Shown in pieces: positions 19,191 through 32,043 of a stretch of DNA of 64,000 nt. The DNA is from Misgurnus anguillicaudatus (taxonomy: Eukaryota > Chordata > Actinopteri > Cypriniformes > Cobitidae). Made by a program: the position numbers and the translations under genes. The notes below the pieces were generated by a model. That model saw only the letters and a program-made list of their open reading frames with translations, was not told the DNA's origin and made no database searches. The stretch covers positions 43,544,501-43,608,500 of the forward strand of contig NC_073358.2 of assembly GCF_027580225.2 (NCBI RefSeq). The letters are read 5' to 3'. Position 1 is the first letter of the stretch. Every line of letters begins with the position of its first letter.

Positions 19191-21581
19191 GTCTCCAATG
19201 TGAGGATACACAACATAAAAAATTCGCCGCCAAACAGGAAGTCGTTCATATCTCGGGAACGCTTTCATGTATTGAAACCCAACTTTATACATGAACTTTG
19301 GACTCCAATGCGAGGATACACAACATTAAAAACATTCTAAAATTTTACGCTGCCAAAGAGGAAGTCGTTCATATCTCAGGAACGCTTTCATGTATTGAAA
19401 CCCAACTTTGTACATGAACTTGGGTCTCCAATGTGAGGATGCGCAACATAAAAAAACATTCTAAAATTTTATGCCGCCAAACAGGAAGTTGTTCATATCT
19501 CAGGAATGCTTTCATGTATTGAAACCCAACTTTGTACATGAACTTGGGTCTCCAATGTGAGGATTCACAACATCAAAAAAAAAAAAACATTCTAAAATTT
19601 TACGCAGCCAAACAGGAAGTCGTTCAAATCTCAGGAATGCATTAACGTATTGAAACCAAACTTTGTACATGAACTTGGGACTACAATGTGAGGATGCACT
19701 ACATCAAAAAAAAAAAAAAAAACATTCTAAAATTTTATGCCGCCAAACAGGAAGTTGTTCATATCTCAGGAATGCTTTTACGTATTGAAACCAAACTTTG
19801 TACATGAACTTGGGACTCCAAGTTGAGGATGCACAACATAAAAAAAATCAAAAATTTTATGCCGCCAAACTGGAAGTCATTCATATCTCAGGAACGCTTT
19901 CACGTATTGAAACCAAACTTTGTTCATGAACTTGGGACTCAAAGTTGAGGATGCACAACATAAAAAAACATTCTAAAATGTTACACTGCCAAACAGGAAG
20001 TCGTTCATATCCCAGGAACACTTTCACGTATTGAAACCAAACTTTATACATGAACTTGGGACTCCATGTTGAGGTTGCACAACTTCAAAAAAAATCTAAA
20101 ATTTTACGCCACCAACAGGAAGTCGTTCATATTTCAGGAATGCTTTCACGTATTGAAACCAAACTTTGTACATGAACTTGGGACTCAAAGTTGAGGATGC
20201 ACAACATCAAAAAAAAAAAAACATTGTAAAATGTTACACTGCCAAACAGGAAGTCGTTTATATCTCAGGAACACTTTCACGTATTGAAACCAACCTTTGT
20301 AGGTGAACTTGAGACTCAAAGTTGAGGATGCACAACATAAAAAAAAACATTCAAAAATGTTACACTGCCAAACAGGAAGTCGTTCATATTTCAGGAACGC
20401 TTTCACGTATTGAAACCAAACTTTGTACATGAACTTGGGACTCCATGTTGAGGTTGCACATCAAAAGAAAATCTAAAATTTTACACCGCCAAACAGGAAG
20501 TCGTTCATATCTCAGGAACGCTTTCACGTATTGAAACCAAACTTTGTTCATGAACTTGGGACTCAAAGTTGAGGATGCACAACATAAAAAAACATTCTAA
20601 AATGTTACACTGCCAAACAGGAAGTCGTTCATATCCCAGGAACACTTTCACGTATTGAAACCAAACTTTATACATGAACTTGGGACTCCATGTTGAGGTT
20701 GCACAACATCAAAAAAAATCTAAAATTTTACGCCACCAACAGGAAGTCGTTAATATTTCAGGAATGCTTTCACGTATTGAAACCAAACTTTGTACATGAA
20801 CTTGGGACTCCAAGTTGAGGATGCACAACATAAAAAAAAATCAAAAATTTTACGCCGCCAAACTGGAAGTCGTTCATATCTCAGGAACGCTTCCACATAT
20901 TGAAACCAAACTTTGTACATGAACTTGGGACTCAAAGTTGAGGATGCACAACATAAAAAAAAACATTCTAAAATGTTACACTGCCAAACAGGAAGTCGTT
21001 CATATCCCAGGAACACTTTCACGTATTGAAACCAAACTTTGTACATGAACTTGGGACTCAAAGTTGAGGATGCACAACATCAAAAAAAAAAAAACATTCT
21101 AAAATGTTACACTGCCAAACAGGAAGTCGTTCATATCTCAGGAACGCTTTGACGTATTGAAACCAAACTTTGTACATGAACTTGGGACTCCATGTTGAGG
21201 TTGCACAACATCAAAAAAAAATCTAAAATTTTATGCCACCAACAGGAAGTCGTTCATATTTCAGGAACGCTTTCACGTATTGAAACCAAACTTTGTACAT
21301 GAACTTGGGACTCAAAGTTGAGGATGCACAACATCAAAAAAAAAAAAAACATTCTAAAATGTTACACTGCCAAACAGGAAGTCGTTCATATTTCAGGAAC
21401 GCTTTCACATATTTAAACCAAACTTTGTACATGAACTTGGGACTCAAAGTTGAGGATGCACAACATCAAAAAAAAAAAAAAACATTCTAAAATGTTACAC
21501 TGCCAAACAGGAAGTCGTTCATATCTCAGGAACGCTTTGACGTATTGAAACCAAACTTTGTATGTGAACTTGGCACTCATG
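19191..21581. repeat. 126-bp satellite array, about 19 monomers
   Basis: Counting CAGGAAGT-type landmarks gives 19 monomers here (for example 19236, 19359, 19484, 19613, 19747 ... 21508), mean spacing about 126 bp, plus one before the hAT insertion. Each monomer has ATATCTCAGGAACGCTTTCA, CGTATTGAAACCAAACTTTG and TACATGAACTTGGGACTC, followed by a variable poly-A spacer (7-17 A). Type-specific markers, such as TTGTTCATG and TTATACATG, recur 624 bp apart (19922/20546 and 20044/20668), showing a 5-monomer higher-order unit. Long minus-strand ORFs repeating KVWFQYVKAFL are a by-product. Confidence 0.9.
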
Positions 21582-23161
21582 CATTTTCTATTTGAGTTTT
21601 GATAAATTTGAGTTCTTATGGGCAAAGTGGCTTTGGAAGTCATCTGGAAACTGCTTTACTTTTACTGCACTATTTTACAATCATGAGATTCAGAAAACGC
21701 TATACAACTAAGCAAAGTATGTGCATCATATCTTCCCTAATAGCTGTGTGACCCCGCGGTACAATACGGTACTGAATGCATTTAACGACGATTGACTCTT
21801 GGCAGGGCTGTAAGTTCTGTTCATCGACAGTCAAGCGTTTCCCGTCCAGTTATTTCCTCCGAGCTTAGAGGCTGGCGTATCTCTGAGTTTGTTCAAGCGG
21901 TGCATGTTGAAGCGCTGTGCTGCAATACGTTCCCATAATAGCCTGGGACAAATAGATACACAGATTGTTTGTGTTTGTTTTTCCGGAGTCAGGGAAGCGC
22001 TTTATCATGAACCCCCACCTACCGACATCATTAGAATAACACAAAGTGACAAACTGAATACTTCCTCTCCGTTCTCTCTCTGGTCGCCTCGCTCTCAATA
22101 GCAGGTCTCTCGAATTTAAATCCCTTGTTTTCCAAACAGTTTTATTGCTTATCCCCAAGTTCTTGTCACTGATTGCCCTCAAGATTCACAAAAATCCAAT
22201 TTAAGGCTCGTCTTTACCTATATTCCCAGCATCCCTGTTGTGTGACAGGAGACAGTAGTGTCGCGGCTGTAATTAAACGCTGAATCGCTGAACCGCCTAT
22301 GTTATAGCACCAGACAGCGGGTGGAGTGGTCGTGGCAGTAATGGCCCCATTAGAATTTTAGAAATCCTCTTATCGCTACGGAGATGCTGGGGAGCTCTGT
22401 CACTTTTTCTCTTCCTCCACGCTCCAACCGTAAGCGTTTTAATGGCACATTCGTCAAGAAATGCAATGAATTCGGGTAGTTATGCATACTGTCAGAGGAA
22501 TCAGTAGAGCTGAAAAGGGGAAAAAGTATGTTTGTGCGTGTGTGTGTACTTAAGATCGATGCCAGCAATGCATATATTTTGACATTTTAATGTCCTCACC
22601 AACCTAGTCTGCCCTCAAACAGCACCCCCACCGACTGCAAACAGTCCATTCAGTGGATGACTGATGCATAAATGCACATAAAACTGGAAAGTGTGATAAG
22701 ATCTAATCTGACTTTTGAAGATGAAATGATCAATGGATTTATTAGTATTCGCCAGGAGCATGGCATCAAATTTTTGAAAGATACTTAAAGTTTTGTTTAT
22801 GATAGTTGGTAACTAGTAAGCAGCACAAACAGTTGTGTGTTTAAACCAGGGGGAAAACAAACACACTTATAAAATGTGTACTTTTAATGCCCACTGGATA
22901 AAAGCATCTGCCAAATGCATACATGTTAAAGTTAATTTACTTTTGCACAGCGCATACACATTTCTCATGAAATGTATAGCAGTATAGCAGCAGCATTCAT
23001 TGAATTACATTTTTAATGCTACTTTATTATTGTGCTATAATTTCAGATTAACCAATACTCCATGTATAATAAAACAAACTTTGGTTGTTCGCTTTGCAAT
23101 CAGTCACTCTCAGCTTTTATTATGTCTAGCATTTGTTTGATCGTATCAGAATTTTCTTTAA
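21582..23161. other. Anonymous, possibly single-copy DNA
   Basis: This is the least repetitive stretch of the first half. 21740-22340 has balanced composition and open stretches on both strands (21865-22182 minus, 21889-22101 plus) without recognisable domains. A GTGCGTGTGTGTGT run lies at 22534-22547. No gene is supported. Confidence 0.4.
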
Positions 23162-23833
23162 AGGAACACACCCACATTTTGGGAATTTAGCTTATTCACC
23201 GTATCCCCCAGAGTAAGATAAGTCCATACATACTTTTCTCATCTCCGTGCGTGCTGTAACTCTGTCTGACGCAGCCCCTGCTAGCTTAGCTTAGCACAAA
23301 GACTGCAAGTGAATGGCTCCAGTTAGCAAACCGCTCCCAATAATTGACAAAATAACGCGAACATTTTCCTATTTATGTGGTGTGATTTGTATAGTCAAAT
23401 GAAGCACTGCTACTTGGGCAGAGTGATTTGCTCGCAGCACCCGAGAAGCCCCTGGTGAGGAGCAGACAGTTTGCTCAGAGTTGTGCAAATCACTCCACCC
23501 AAGTAGCAGTGTTTCGCCTTCTGAGAATATAGTTCCCAGTATGTATACTCTTAAAAGATGGCTGTGTCTCATATGACCTTGTTATTTGTACACACTGTGA
23601 CTATACAAACCACAACACATAAATAGGAAAATGTTTGCGTTATTTTGTCACTTATTGGGAGCAGTTTGCTAGCTGGAGCTATTCACTTCCAGTCTTTGTG
23701 CTAAGCTAAGCTAGCGAGGGCTGCGTCAGACAGAATTACAGCGCGCACAGAGATGAGTAAGGTATGTATGGACTTATCTAACTATGGGGGATACGATGAA
23801 TAAGCTAAATTCCCAAAATCTGGGCGTGTTCCT
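23162..23833. mobile_element. TTAA-flanked fold-back MITE
   Basis: AGGAACACACCCACATTTTG at the left and its near-perfect inverse at the right start a long palindrome of some 300 bp per arm (landmarks TTAGCTTATTC, GATAAGTCCATACATAC, GCTAGCTTAGCTTAGCAC). TTAA precedes (23158-23161) and follows (23834-23837), suggesting a piggyBac- or Kolobok-type target duplication. A second small palindrome (CACTGCTACTTGGG ... CCCAAGTAGCAGTG) sits in the centre. It is non-coding. Confidence 0.7.
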
Positions 23834-23837
23834 TTAA

Positions 23838-24090
23838 GGTTGTCTTCTTCAGGTTGCATGACCCTTTAAGAAATATTGCTGCTTAACTAAATGCAAAACA
23901 TTAAACCAACTTGGCAAACCCTGCTGTTTTTTCCTAAGGGTCCTTAAATACTTCTATTTTTTTGTATTTTCTTTTAAATGAATTTTTAGTGTGCTTAACT
24001 TTGCTGTATAAATGAGCATATCAAGAGCTTTCATTTTTAAGACTAAGAGTTAGTTCCCTGCTGAGTGTGACAGCCACTGTAATGAAACTC

Positions 24091-24143
<53 letters not shown>

Positions 24144-24379
24144 CAAAGAGAGCTGTGCTGACTATCAAATACAGTCACTGGAGTGCTGCTGTATCCACAT
24201 ACAGGCTAATTGTTTTGGCTGAACAGGTTAACATAAGGCGTGATAGGGTGACACTAAAAAAACTGTTTTGAATCAAGTAATAATAAAAAAAACTAATCCT
24301 TGAGCTTGTTTGTGGCATGATCTTAAAAATATAAAAATATAAATCAAATCAAATCATGTTTATTGTCACATCACCAGCT
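23838..24379. other. Anonymous DNA with a (GA)n microsatellite
   Basis: (AG)n spans about 24096-24140. The remainder is AT-rich, with a TCAAATCAAATCATGTTTATTG segment near 24341 typical of dispersed fish repeats. No gene is seen. Confidence 0.45.
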
Positions 24380-25036
24380 GAAGGGGATGCTCCAATCAGG
24401 ATTTTTGCAGCCGATACCAAATACCAATCCGTCGAAACCAATGCCCGATACTGATTCTTCAAGCTGATATGTTAGCTCTTTGATGACTGTAACTGTTAAC
24501 CTTTTAGTATGTAAAGTTATACAACAGATGTTGCCTTTGTTATATTGGTTGCAGTAATTAGGTTGCCTATATTATTGTTTACATAGAGAATAAAATGAAT
24601 TGCCGATTTCATGATTGAATATGATCTCGTAATTGAATATGCTTTTGAAAACGCATATGCCAGGTAAAAGTAATGAAAATAAAACACTTCACAGTCTTCA
24701 CTGTTTGAATTAAATATACATTGATTTTTATAAAGTACAAGTACAACAGTTCTTCAGTCAAAAGTTGAGAGTGATTTTCTCTTTATTATTGACAAATGAA
24801 TTTGGTTACTGTAGCTTTAAGACACGAGACAGATATGTGCTAAATGACAGCCCTTCTGTGTGCCTGCGCCAGCTGTAGCAGACAAGAGCAGCTGCGAGTA
24901 AAATGAAAGTTTAAACCGTCAGAACTTTAAAATGCCTGCAAATAATAAACTTTTAGCATTAAGAGACAAAGTCCGCGATAGATATATATTATGTTATATA
25001 CGCTGTTTGATGGGGATGTGAAGATGCGTCGCGCTG
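24380..25036. repeat. Fragment of a hAT-like repeat (GCTCCAATCAGGATTTTTGC)
   Basis: It starts near GGGGATGCTCCAATCAGG with GCAGCCGATACCAAATACC, a motif I recognise as the end of an abundant fish hAT repeat. The far end is not visible because another element begins at 25037. Assignment rests on memory of the family, not on a target duplication. Confidence 0.35.
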
Positions 25037-26205
25037 GGGTGCGTTTCCCAAACAACGACGTAAGTTGATAACTCACTGCTGAACAACCATAGTACGATGC
25101 TGCATAGTTGGAGAAACTAACTACCTTGTCAAGACTGTTTCCCGAAAACATGCCGTGTCGTGTGTCTCAATCAGCTCCCTTGTTCAGTAGTCAGGGCACT
25201 GATCAGGGAGTCGGCCATTTTAAGGGCTGTCTCAATCGCAAAATCCATTCAGTGCACTGGAACGTTCGTTCCCTAAAAATTCCCACAATGCAACGCAAAA
25301 ACCAGTGAGCATCGATGGTCCCTATGTTCCCTAACCGGAAATCACGTGACCTTTTCTGAAGCTCGCCAACCGAACATCACGTGATCCAACTCAATAAACT
25401 TTATGAAATGTTACAGAACTTTTATAAAGACAAACGTTTGTTTGAGTTGTAAATATAAACACACATTGCTACACAGTAAGGGACCACAATCTACTCAATA
25501 TTTAGAAGAATAATATTTATTTAAAATTGTAAATATATTTATTACATTTAAAATGTAATTATATGCCTCCAATTTTATGCAGATATGTAAGAGAATAATG
25601 ACAGCATTTTTCACAATGTGCTGTTTTTAAAATTAAGCCAGAGAGATTATAGGTGTGTTCGACATCGGCTGTGGCTGGATGTAACCGATCGGCGAGATTA
25701 GCCGCGTGCAGGCGGGGAGGAGCTGAAAACGGAGACGTGAAGTCGGACGCGCTGTGGTTCCCGTAGTTTGCTGCATTTACGTCAGGCATGGCTGATCACG
25801 TGCCGTTTGCTTGCTTAATCGCATTAAACATGATTTGTAAGATGTAAACTACATAAAAAGTGAATTATACTGTTTTGAATGTCCGTATGAGCACGAGTGG
25901 AACTGAAGAGGCTTACAGCATCTGTTTTTACAAGAATAAAGTTCAACATAAGCATATATTATTTAAATACCAATGTAGTGGGGTCTACGTTTTTTATCCA
26001 TTTTATTTTGTTCAAAAGCATGATCAACGTAAGTCTACATATTATAATAACAAGGAACTACGCTTCTAATGACAAGTGAAGAGCTGTCGTTCAAACCACA
26101 TACTGTAAGTTTGTAATGCAGCCTGCAAATGTTCGTTTCAACTATGGTTTCGGGACACACCTAATCGTTGAATTTTGTCGGTAACGTCGAAACTTCTTTT
26201 GCAGC
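25037..26205. mobile_element. GGGGTGCGTTTCCC-type element, 3' end eroded
   Basis: It begins GGGGTGCGTTTCCCAAAC and shares ordered blocks with the copy at 43752-45405: AACTCACTGCT, CCATAGTACGATGC, CTACCTTGTCAAGACTG, TTTCCCGAAAACAT, then TTCAAAAGCATG, CAACGTAAGTCTAC, GAAGAGCTGTCGTTC. It contains a separate inserted repeat at about 25165-25330 (CAGGGAGTCGGCCATTTTAAGG), related to the host of the 7374 MITE. Its copy of AAGTCTACATAT is uninterrupted and serves as the empty site for the insertion at 44279-44783. No transposase ORF is visible. Confidence 0.55.
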
Positions 26206-27687
26206 AATTTTTGTGTGAGCATATGAGGTGAGTTTCACATCTTTGTAAACAAAAGTTTAATGCATTTTAGGAAGGATTGTTCCAGTGCACCTATGCAGGC
26301 ATTGTGAGGGTGGGGGGAAACCGACAATTCTCTGCCCAGCAGCATATGTCGAAATTTCAGTCAAAACCGTTCTATTTCATCATAAACAATCTGAAAATAG
26401 GGCTTTAAGTGTAAAATACTGAACTTGTCCTTTAAGAAGTGCGCTTTACTCTCCCGCTCAACAGTATATGTGGCACTGAGAGGCTGCTTGCCAACCACCA
26501 CCAAACAACACAAGAAAAAGATCGCACTCATGCATTTTCTTCTTATACACAGGAAGAGATGCGACCTCACCTCTGTGTGTAAGAAAAGAAAACTGCTCTA
26601 CTTCTGGTTAATTTGTTAGTCAAAGATCCAAAGAAGAAAATTAAAAGCCCATGAGTTAAAGATCAAGTTGTTTTAATAAAAAAGGATGAGCTGCAGTCTA
26701 TTATCAGAATATTTCATTGCCCTTTACAAGAAGTACAATTATGTGCAATCATTTTCTACTAAGTATAATTGGCTACAGAATATATGTGCAGTATCACACG
26801 TTTCCCTCTGCTGTCTGCTGACCATTTAGAGCAAAAGTTTCAGGTCACATTTATGCCAATAATAAAATGCACAGCTGTAGTAGCTGCAAATGACAAAAAA
26901 TCATTGCCTTGGTGAAATCGGTCAATTAAAACAGCTTTGATTATTACATGTCAATTTAGCACCGGAAAACATTGTTCTAATTTCATCACTGAAACCAACT
27001 GTTCGGCAACATAAATGTAAAACTGATTTAAACATTTTCATAAAATGAAAACTAATTCAGCATTAATTCCCATATAAAGAAAAAAATGCAAATGACAAAT
27101 AGCTGCGAATCACACAAAAATTAGTCAATAAATAAGTTTAAAAATATTAAACATTTTCACTTAACATATGCTTTAAAAGACACTTTAGATAGACAGAGTT
27201 AGGGGAGAGCAGTATGGAGGACCACAAGAGTCATGCAAAATGTAATAAAGAACTTCAATATTTTACTACCTGGACAATAAAAATAGCAATTAATACATTT
27301 GTTTAAAAATTAATTAATTAATTAATCTATAAATAAATAGACAAAGTTACAAAAAAAATCTTTATGTAACATTTTATTAGGCAATAAACAGTGAGATTAT
27401 AAAAAATAACGTAGAAATGAAATATCAATCCACCAACAAACAGCTCAAATCAATATAACAATCCACAAAAACAACACAAAACACTCAACAAGTTAATCAT
27501 GTCAAATTGCACTTACAAATTCCCAATCAAACAATGGAATTTTAAAATGTATTTCAAAAAGCGATTTAAAATGTGAAATAAATATCTGGATTTATAAATT
27601 GAACTACAAATACAAATTTCCCGATGGTTCTCCTTATTCTTTTCGCTGTTCGATTTGCTTTTCGTTTTAGCCTTTCTATTTAGCTTT
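26206..27687. other. Anonymous AT-rich DNA
   Basis: Dominated by A-rich sequence with a (TTAA)n run near 27310-27325. No domain-bearing ORF and no clear element ends. A GTTAGGGGAGAGCAG motif near 27199 resembles the end of the element at 61367 and may be a remnant of its left terminus. Confidence 0.4.
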
Positions 27688-27840
27688 TCCGTGACTCTTT
27701 GGGTCCTCATCCGGAGATCTATAAATCTGTGCATGACGTACAATCAATAAGAGCCAATCAGTGAGCTTGTTACATCCACCTGGTCATAGCTAATTTGCAT
27801 TTCTCATTTGACCATTTGCAAGGACCCAAAGAGTCACGGA
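27688..27840. repeat. Small inverted repeat with perfect 20-bp arms
   Basis: TCCGTGACTCTTTGGGTCCT (27688-27707) is exactly inverted at 27821-27840, with a 113-bp spacer. The sequence just outside on the right (GGCGTAAGCCGAAACGCGTA) looks like part of a dispersed repeat. No coding potential. Confidence 0.65.
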
Positions 27841-27959
27841 CAAAGGCGTAAGCCGAAACGCGTAGATCTACCTTTTAATTTTGTATAGCCCAGTAAATAA
27901 AGGCTTTTTAATAATTTTCTCACTTGAGTGCCTTAGATTTTTGCGTATTCAACTTTAGT

Positions 27960-28541
27960 ATAATTTCACTTATTTAAGTGGTGAACATAAGTGGTGAATT
28001 GTTACTTTTGACCCTGTCCGCTGGGACGAAAGTAACAGGTCAAATGTAAAACAACAAAACAAGATAGATTTTTGTGTTACACTTGTTTTTAGTAAATATA
28101 CATGACTATGTTCCTTGTTAATATGTAACTGCAAACATATTTTGTCATTTATCTTTGCAAAAAATAATGAAATTACATTACTGACAGTACAAACCTGAAT
28201 TGCTGAAAAATTAACAGTTAGGACACTATAATTAACTTAAATCAAATTAGAATATACATTTTCAACAGTATTAGCAGCGGGACAAAAGTAACAAGTGTTA
28301 CTATCATCCCATCAGGAACTCTTGACATTTAAACCTGATTTACTTTAATTTTGAAAACTCTGAGAAGTGAAACTTCAACATGTGTTAGATCACTAAATAA
28401 CCTGTAGATTAATCAGCATTTGTAACACATGAAATCAGAAACACAACACGTTATAAGAAAAAAATGACCACTTTAGGAATTTCCTTATCATGGTTGAAAA
28501 CAGCTTTCCGGACCTACACGCGCAAAACAGTGAGGAAATAA
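27960..28541. repeat. Dispersed repeat, homologous to 61840-62436
   Basis: Shared blocks in order: GGTGAATTGTTACTTT, ACGAAAGTAACA, CAAAACAAGATAGATTTTTG, TGTAACTGCAAACATAT, AGCAGCGGGACAAAAGTAAC, AACTCTGAGAAGTGAAACTT, CGTTATAAGAAAAAAATG and TTGAAAACAGCTTTC. This is the body of the element whose fuller copy lies at 61367-63392. It is non-coding. Confidence 0.7.
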
Positions 28542-30955
28542 TGCGATATTTAAAAAATCCTACATGCAGCTTACAATGATAATGTAGGTCTTGTCCTAAT
28601 ATTCTTAGGGTTTGATCGCACAAATGTCCATACAGGGGCAGTGACTTTTTTAAGATTACACTCACTCGCATCAAAAGTACCGTCTCCACATCTCTTTTTC
28701 CGCTCTTTATATTTCCTTCCCTCCAGTTTCATCCTTTCATCATAATCATATTGATCTGACTTTGCAGATGGCTTCTGCTCCCCCTGAAAGTTAATGAAAA
28801 AAGTAAATTGGTTAGAGGAGGAATACAGTAGGAAACCTCAATGTATATACAGCACATGTATGTGTGTGTGTTGTAGACTATGTTGTGTAGACCTGACCAG
28901 CAGGGTAAAAAAATTTACCCACCACACACTGGTAGTCCGATGAGTATCCTGACTGAGCTGTATATCTAAAGTGCATCATCTAAATTGGATCTGAAAATCT
29001 GCACACAGTCCACACGATCGCTTCCAAACCCTCCGTGTTGGACAGGCTGTACAGTATAAGTGAAGAAGGGGGCATGTGAATTTTCCTAGTCATCTTTATA
29101 CACGAGTCACTCACTCTTTTTTATGGATTCAGCGAGTCGTGTGGAGAAAGAAACAGTTTATTGATTTTTAGATTTGGCAAAGGGGAAAGGGAGGTGGAGG
29201 GAGCTCAGCCTTGCTTTTCCACCCTTTTCCTGCCATCTAAAAAGGGATTTTAGTACAATCTGGCAGACCGCGCGAGGAGGTCATTCATCAGAGCGTCTAT
29301 GTTTCAGCATAAACGGTAGGGAATGAGATAGGCTTTCTGCCAGCGAGTGAGTAAGTGATGTAATATGTATCAGGCTCTCTGTGCATTAATTGAGACCCAT
29401 TTACAGAAAGTCTTGCAGTATTGGCGACCGAACACATGCCTTCGTCAGCGTCTGACCCTTTTTACCTTTCCCCAAGCCTTGTTAAGTCACAGCACCTTAC
29501 ACAAAGTAAATCTTTGCGAGGTATTGATTCTGTGTGAGGTGAATTTGATGGAGACTGCTTATTCATTGTGGGATTATGACGTAAGATGTGTCACTGTGAT
29601 TTTAGCAGGATGGTCACGATACAGTGACCTGTGTCAGCAGTGGCCAGGTTGATGTATCAGAAGTGACTGAAAATTCCCATCAATATTATTATTATTAATA
29701 ATGCGTTATAAAAATAAATGTTTCATAATCTATTATTGAGAGCATCATTATTTTGAATTACAGTTTTTGACATGGCCTTGCTCAGTCATTAAAGTTATAC
29801 AGTATTTTCACATAATGTTCTTTATAGTCTGTAAGATGATTGTATGTAGAAAACATACACAGATACACATACTATATTGTGATGTGGTCAGTATTTTTTC
29901 AAAGAAATATTTCAACCAGAAATGAACATTTCTATTAAATTAATTGTTGACTCATATACATGTATACATTTTAAATGAGCATGGACTAGGATGTTTCCAT
30001 GTGTTTCTAAAAATTTCAAAAGAAAGAAAAGTGTGGACATATCACAAAGTCTTTTAAGTAGAAGAACCTTTCTGTACCTCCTGAAGTTTCTAGCATTGGG
30101 TTTGTTCTGAACACCATATCTTTTAAACACTCTTATTCTAGGCGAAACAGACTTTGCTGAACAAAGAGAATCTGGAGTGTCAATAAAAGGCAAAGTTTTA
30201 TGGAGCTCAGCACAGAACCAATTCCAGCTGTCTTTTATATGAATGCTTTGTTTTTCTAATTACTTGTCTTTCTGGGTGGAGATTGTCAAGAAACTGTGAA
30301 TGTACATTTGTCAGTATGAGCTGACCAATGTGTATTTGTGTAGAAGCTGAAAAGTGTTTGAATTTTACTCCACCACCCAGAGAAAAATGTAATTGCTTAT
30401 TAGATACTCTTTTATAGCTCAGGAGATGTATTAGAGTTCTCAGTTGCGTTATATTTATTATGATTTCACTTTTTTTAACTTCAGTTAGTGTTAGGGTTAG
30501 CAACTTTGTCATTTTGAAATACGGGACAAAAGATGGCCTGCCAGGAATATCCTAGACTGTAAAAAATATAGATGTAGTGTCCGTGACGTCACCCATAGGT
30601 TTGTGAAGAGCTTTTTGAAGCCAATAGTTGGCCGAGCCTGCCGTCGACATCTTGGCCGCAGATCATGTTGCTGTTTGAGCATAAACAACATCTGCAAAGT
30701 TACAACGCTCAAAGTTCAATGCAACGGGAGATATTGCTTTAACAGAAATCGCTTCTAAAAAACTAAACAGCAAATGGCTGGATTGCCTACAACTGAGCTT
30801 CTTCTTGGGTTTGTGACATTACGAACCCAAAAATGTACACAATCTCTGCCCCTTATGGGAACACACAACAAAGGGGGCAAGGCCATGTTGGGCTGCATTT
30901 TATGTTGTGGCAAGGATGTAAACAACGAACAGCGCTGTTTGGCTCTGCTAGGCTT
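28542..30955. other. Anonymous, partly balanced-composition DNA
   Basis: 29140-29660 is more GC-balanced and lacks visible repeats, so it is a candidate single-copy or conserved non-coding stretch. No ORF in it shows a domain. 30555-30640 (TAGATGTAGTGTCCGTGACG) resembles a dispersed repeat also glimpsed near 47050. Otherwise featureless by eye. Confidence 0.4.
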
Positions 30956-30959
30956 TTAA

Positions 30960-31492
30960 CTCATTCACCGCCATTGACGAGTTATCTCGTCATTTATGAG
31001 TTCATATTTAACTAATAAATGTGCCTTTCTGGACGAATTTCAAAGTGAAAGTGTAATACCGGTTTTATCCACCAGATGGCGAAAACAAATTTATCAAAAA
31101 CGGAAGTTAAAAAGAGTTAATGGTTTATTTTAACTGCGTTTATGTTTGATAGTCATTCTGAGTCTGATCTCTAACATAAATTTCTTTACAAAAACTAAAT
31201 TTTTTAAGCTTTTTGCTCAAAATGTATTTTTGAAGAGAAATATCCATATTTCAGTGGTAAATTAAGTAGAAAAAGTAAATATATAATGAAAGTTTTTTCC
31301 CCATTTTGTTTGTTTGTTTGTTTGTTTATTGTTTGTTTGAAAGCAGAGGGTGTGTTCTTTAATTTGATATAATTTGTATGTTTATATATTTATAGAAAAT
31401 AATTTTTCCTGCAAGGAATTTTCTGAAAATTTTGTTAAAATCACAAAAATGCAGGTGGGCAACTTTTCTCAAAAAGGCTGGCGGTGAATGAG
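30960..31492. mobile_element. TTAA-flanked MITE, complete copy (533 bp)
   Basis: CTCATTCACCGCCA at the left and its exact inverse TGGCGGTGAATGAG at the right are flanked by TTAA on both sides (30956-30959, 31493-31496), the target preference of piggyBac-type transposons. It contains a (TTTG)n run near 31304. Two more copies are in the window: 31566-38235, broken by DIRS copy 2, and 43321-45489, broken by another transposon. Non-coding, so it was moved by a transposase encoded elsewhere. Confidence 0.75.
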
Positions 31493-31704
31493 TTAAATAA
31501 AGCATGAACACAGTGCACCCCATAAACACAATCAAACCTTTAAAAACAGCCAGTTTACCACCCCTTAAACTCATTCCCCGCCAGCCTTTTTTTTTAAGTT
31601 GCCCGCTAGAATTTTTTGTGCTTTTTCAAAAAAATTCACAAAATGCTTTCCAGAAAACGTCTCGGTTACGGATGTAACCCTCGTTCCCTGAAGGAGGGAA
31701 CGGA

Positions 31705-31869
31705 GACGTCACGTCGTGACCGACGAATTGGGAGCTCGCTTAGAGAGACCAATCTGCTTCGAATACTACTAAAACGCCAATGAACTTGGCATTGAGATAT
31801 TTGCATAATGCTGGCGCCGCCCCGCCAGGTGCGTATATAAGGCGCACGTGCAAATAGGGAAATCAGCTT
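31705..31869 (+). repeat. DIRS copy 2, inverted terminal repeat (3' end)
   Basis: These 165 bp are inverted at 37670-37834 with no mismatch that I found. It carries the octamer ATTTGCAT (31799-31806), GC-rich GGCGCCGCCCCGCC and the TATA-like GTATATAA (31833-31840) pointing inward. The outer tip 31659-31704 occurs elsewhere in the element only in the ICR. Confidence 0.92.
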
Positions 31870-31934
31870 CTGTTCGCTGAGAAAGCCGGAAGGTGACCGG
31901 CCTAAACAGCAGGTGGCAGCACCTGTGGCGACGG

Positions 31935-32043
31935 GACGTGACGTCTCCGTTCCCTCCTTCAGGGAACGAGGGTTACATCCGTAACCGAGACGTTCCCTTT
32001 CAGTCGGTCACTACGACGTCACGTCGTGACCGACGAATTGGGA
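31935..32043 (-). repeat. DIRS copy 2, internal complementary region
   Basis: 31935-31991 is the reverse complement of the left tip. 31992-32043 is the reverse complement of the right tip (37857 inward). The junction is between 31991 and 31992. The dyad next to the junction reads GGTTACATCCGTAACC: the arms are identical to copy 1 and only the centre differs, and that same change is present in the copy 2 terminal tip (31671). Confidence 0.92.

Noticed and set aside
16568..21581. CRISPR-like array of regularly spaced repeats
   Set aside because: The whole 126-bp unit repeats with no unique spacers, and the context is a eukaryotic transposon-rich region.
19104..21643. Repeated minus-strand ORFs with KVWFQYVKAFLRYERLPVW-type peptide
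   Set aside because: They are translations of the 126-bp satellite (126 is divisible by 3), interrupted where poly-A spacers change length. There is no sign of a protein family.
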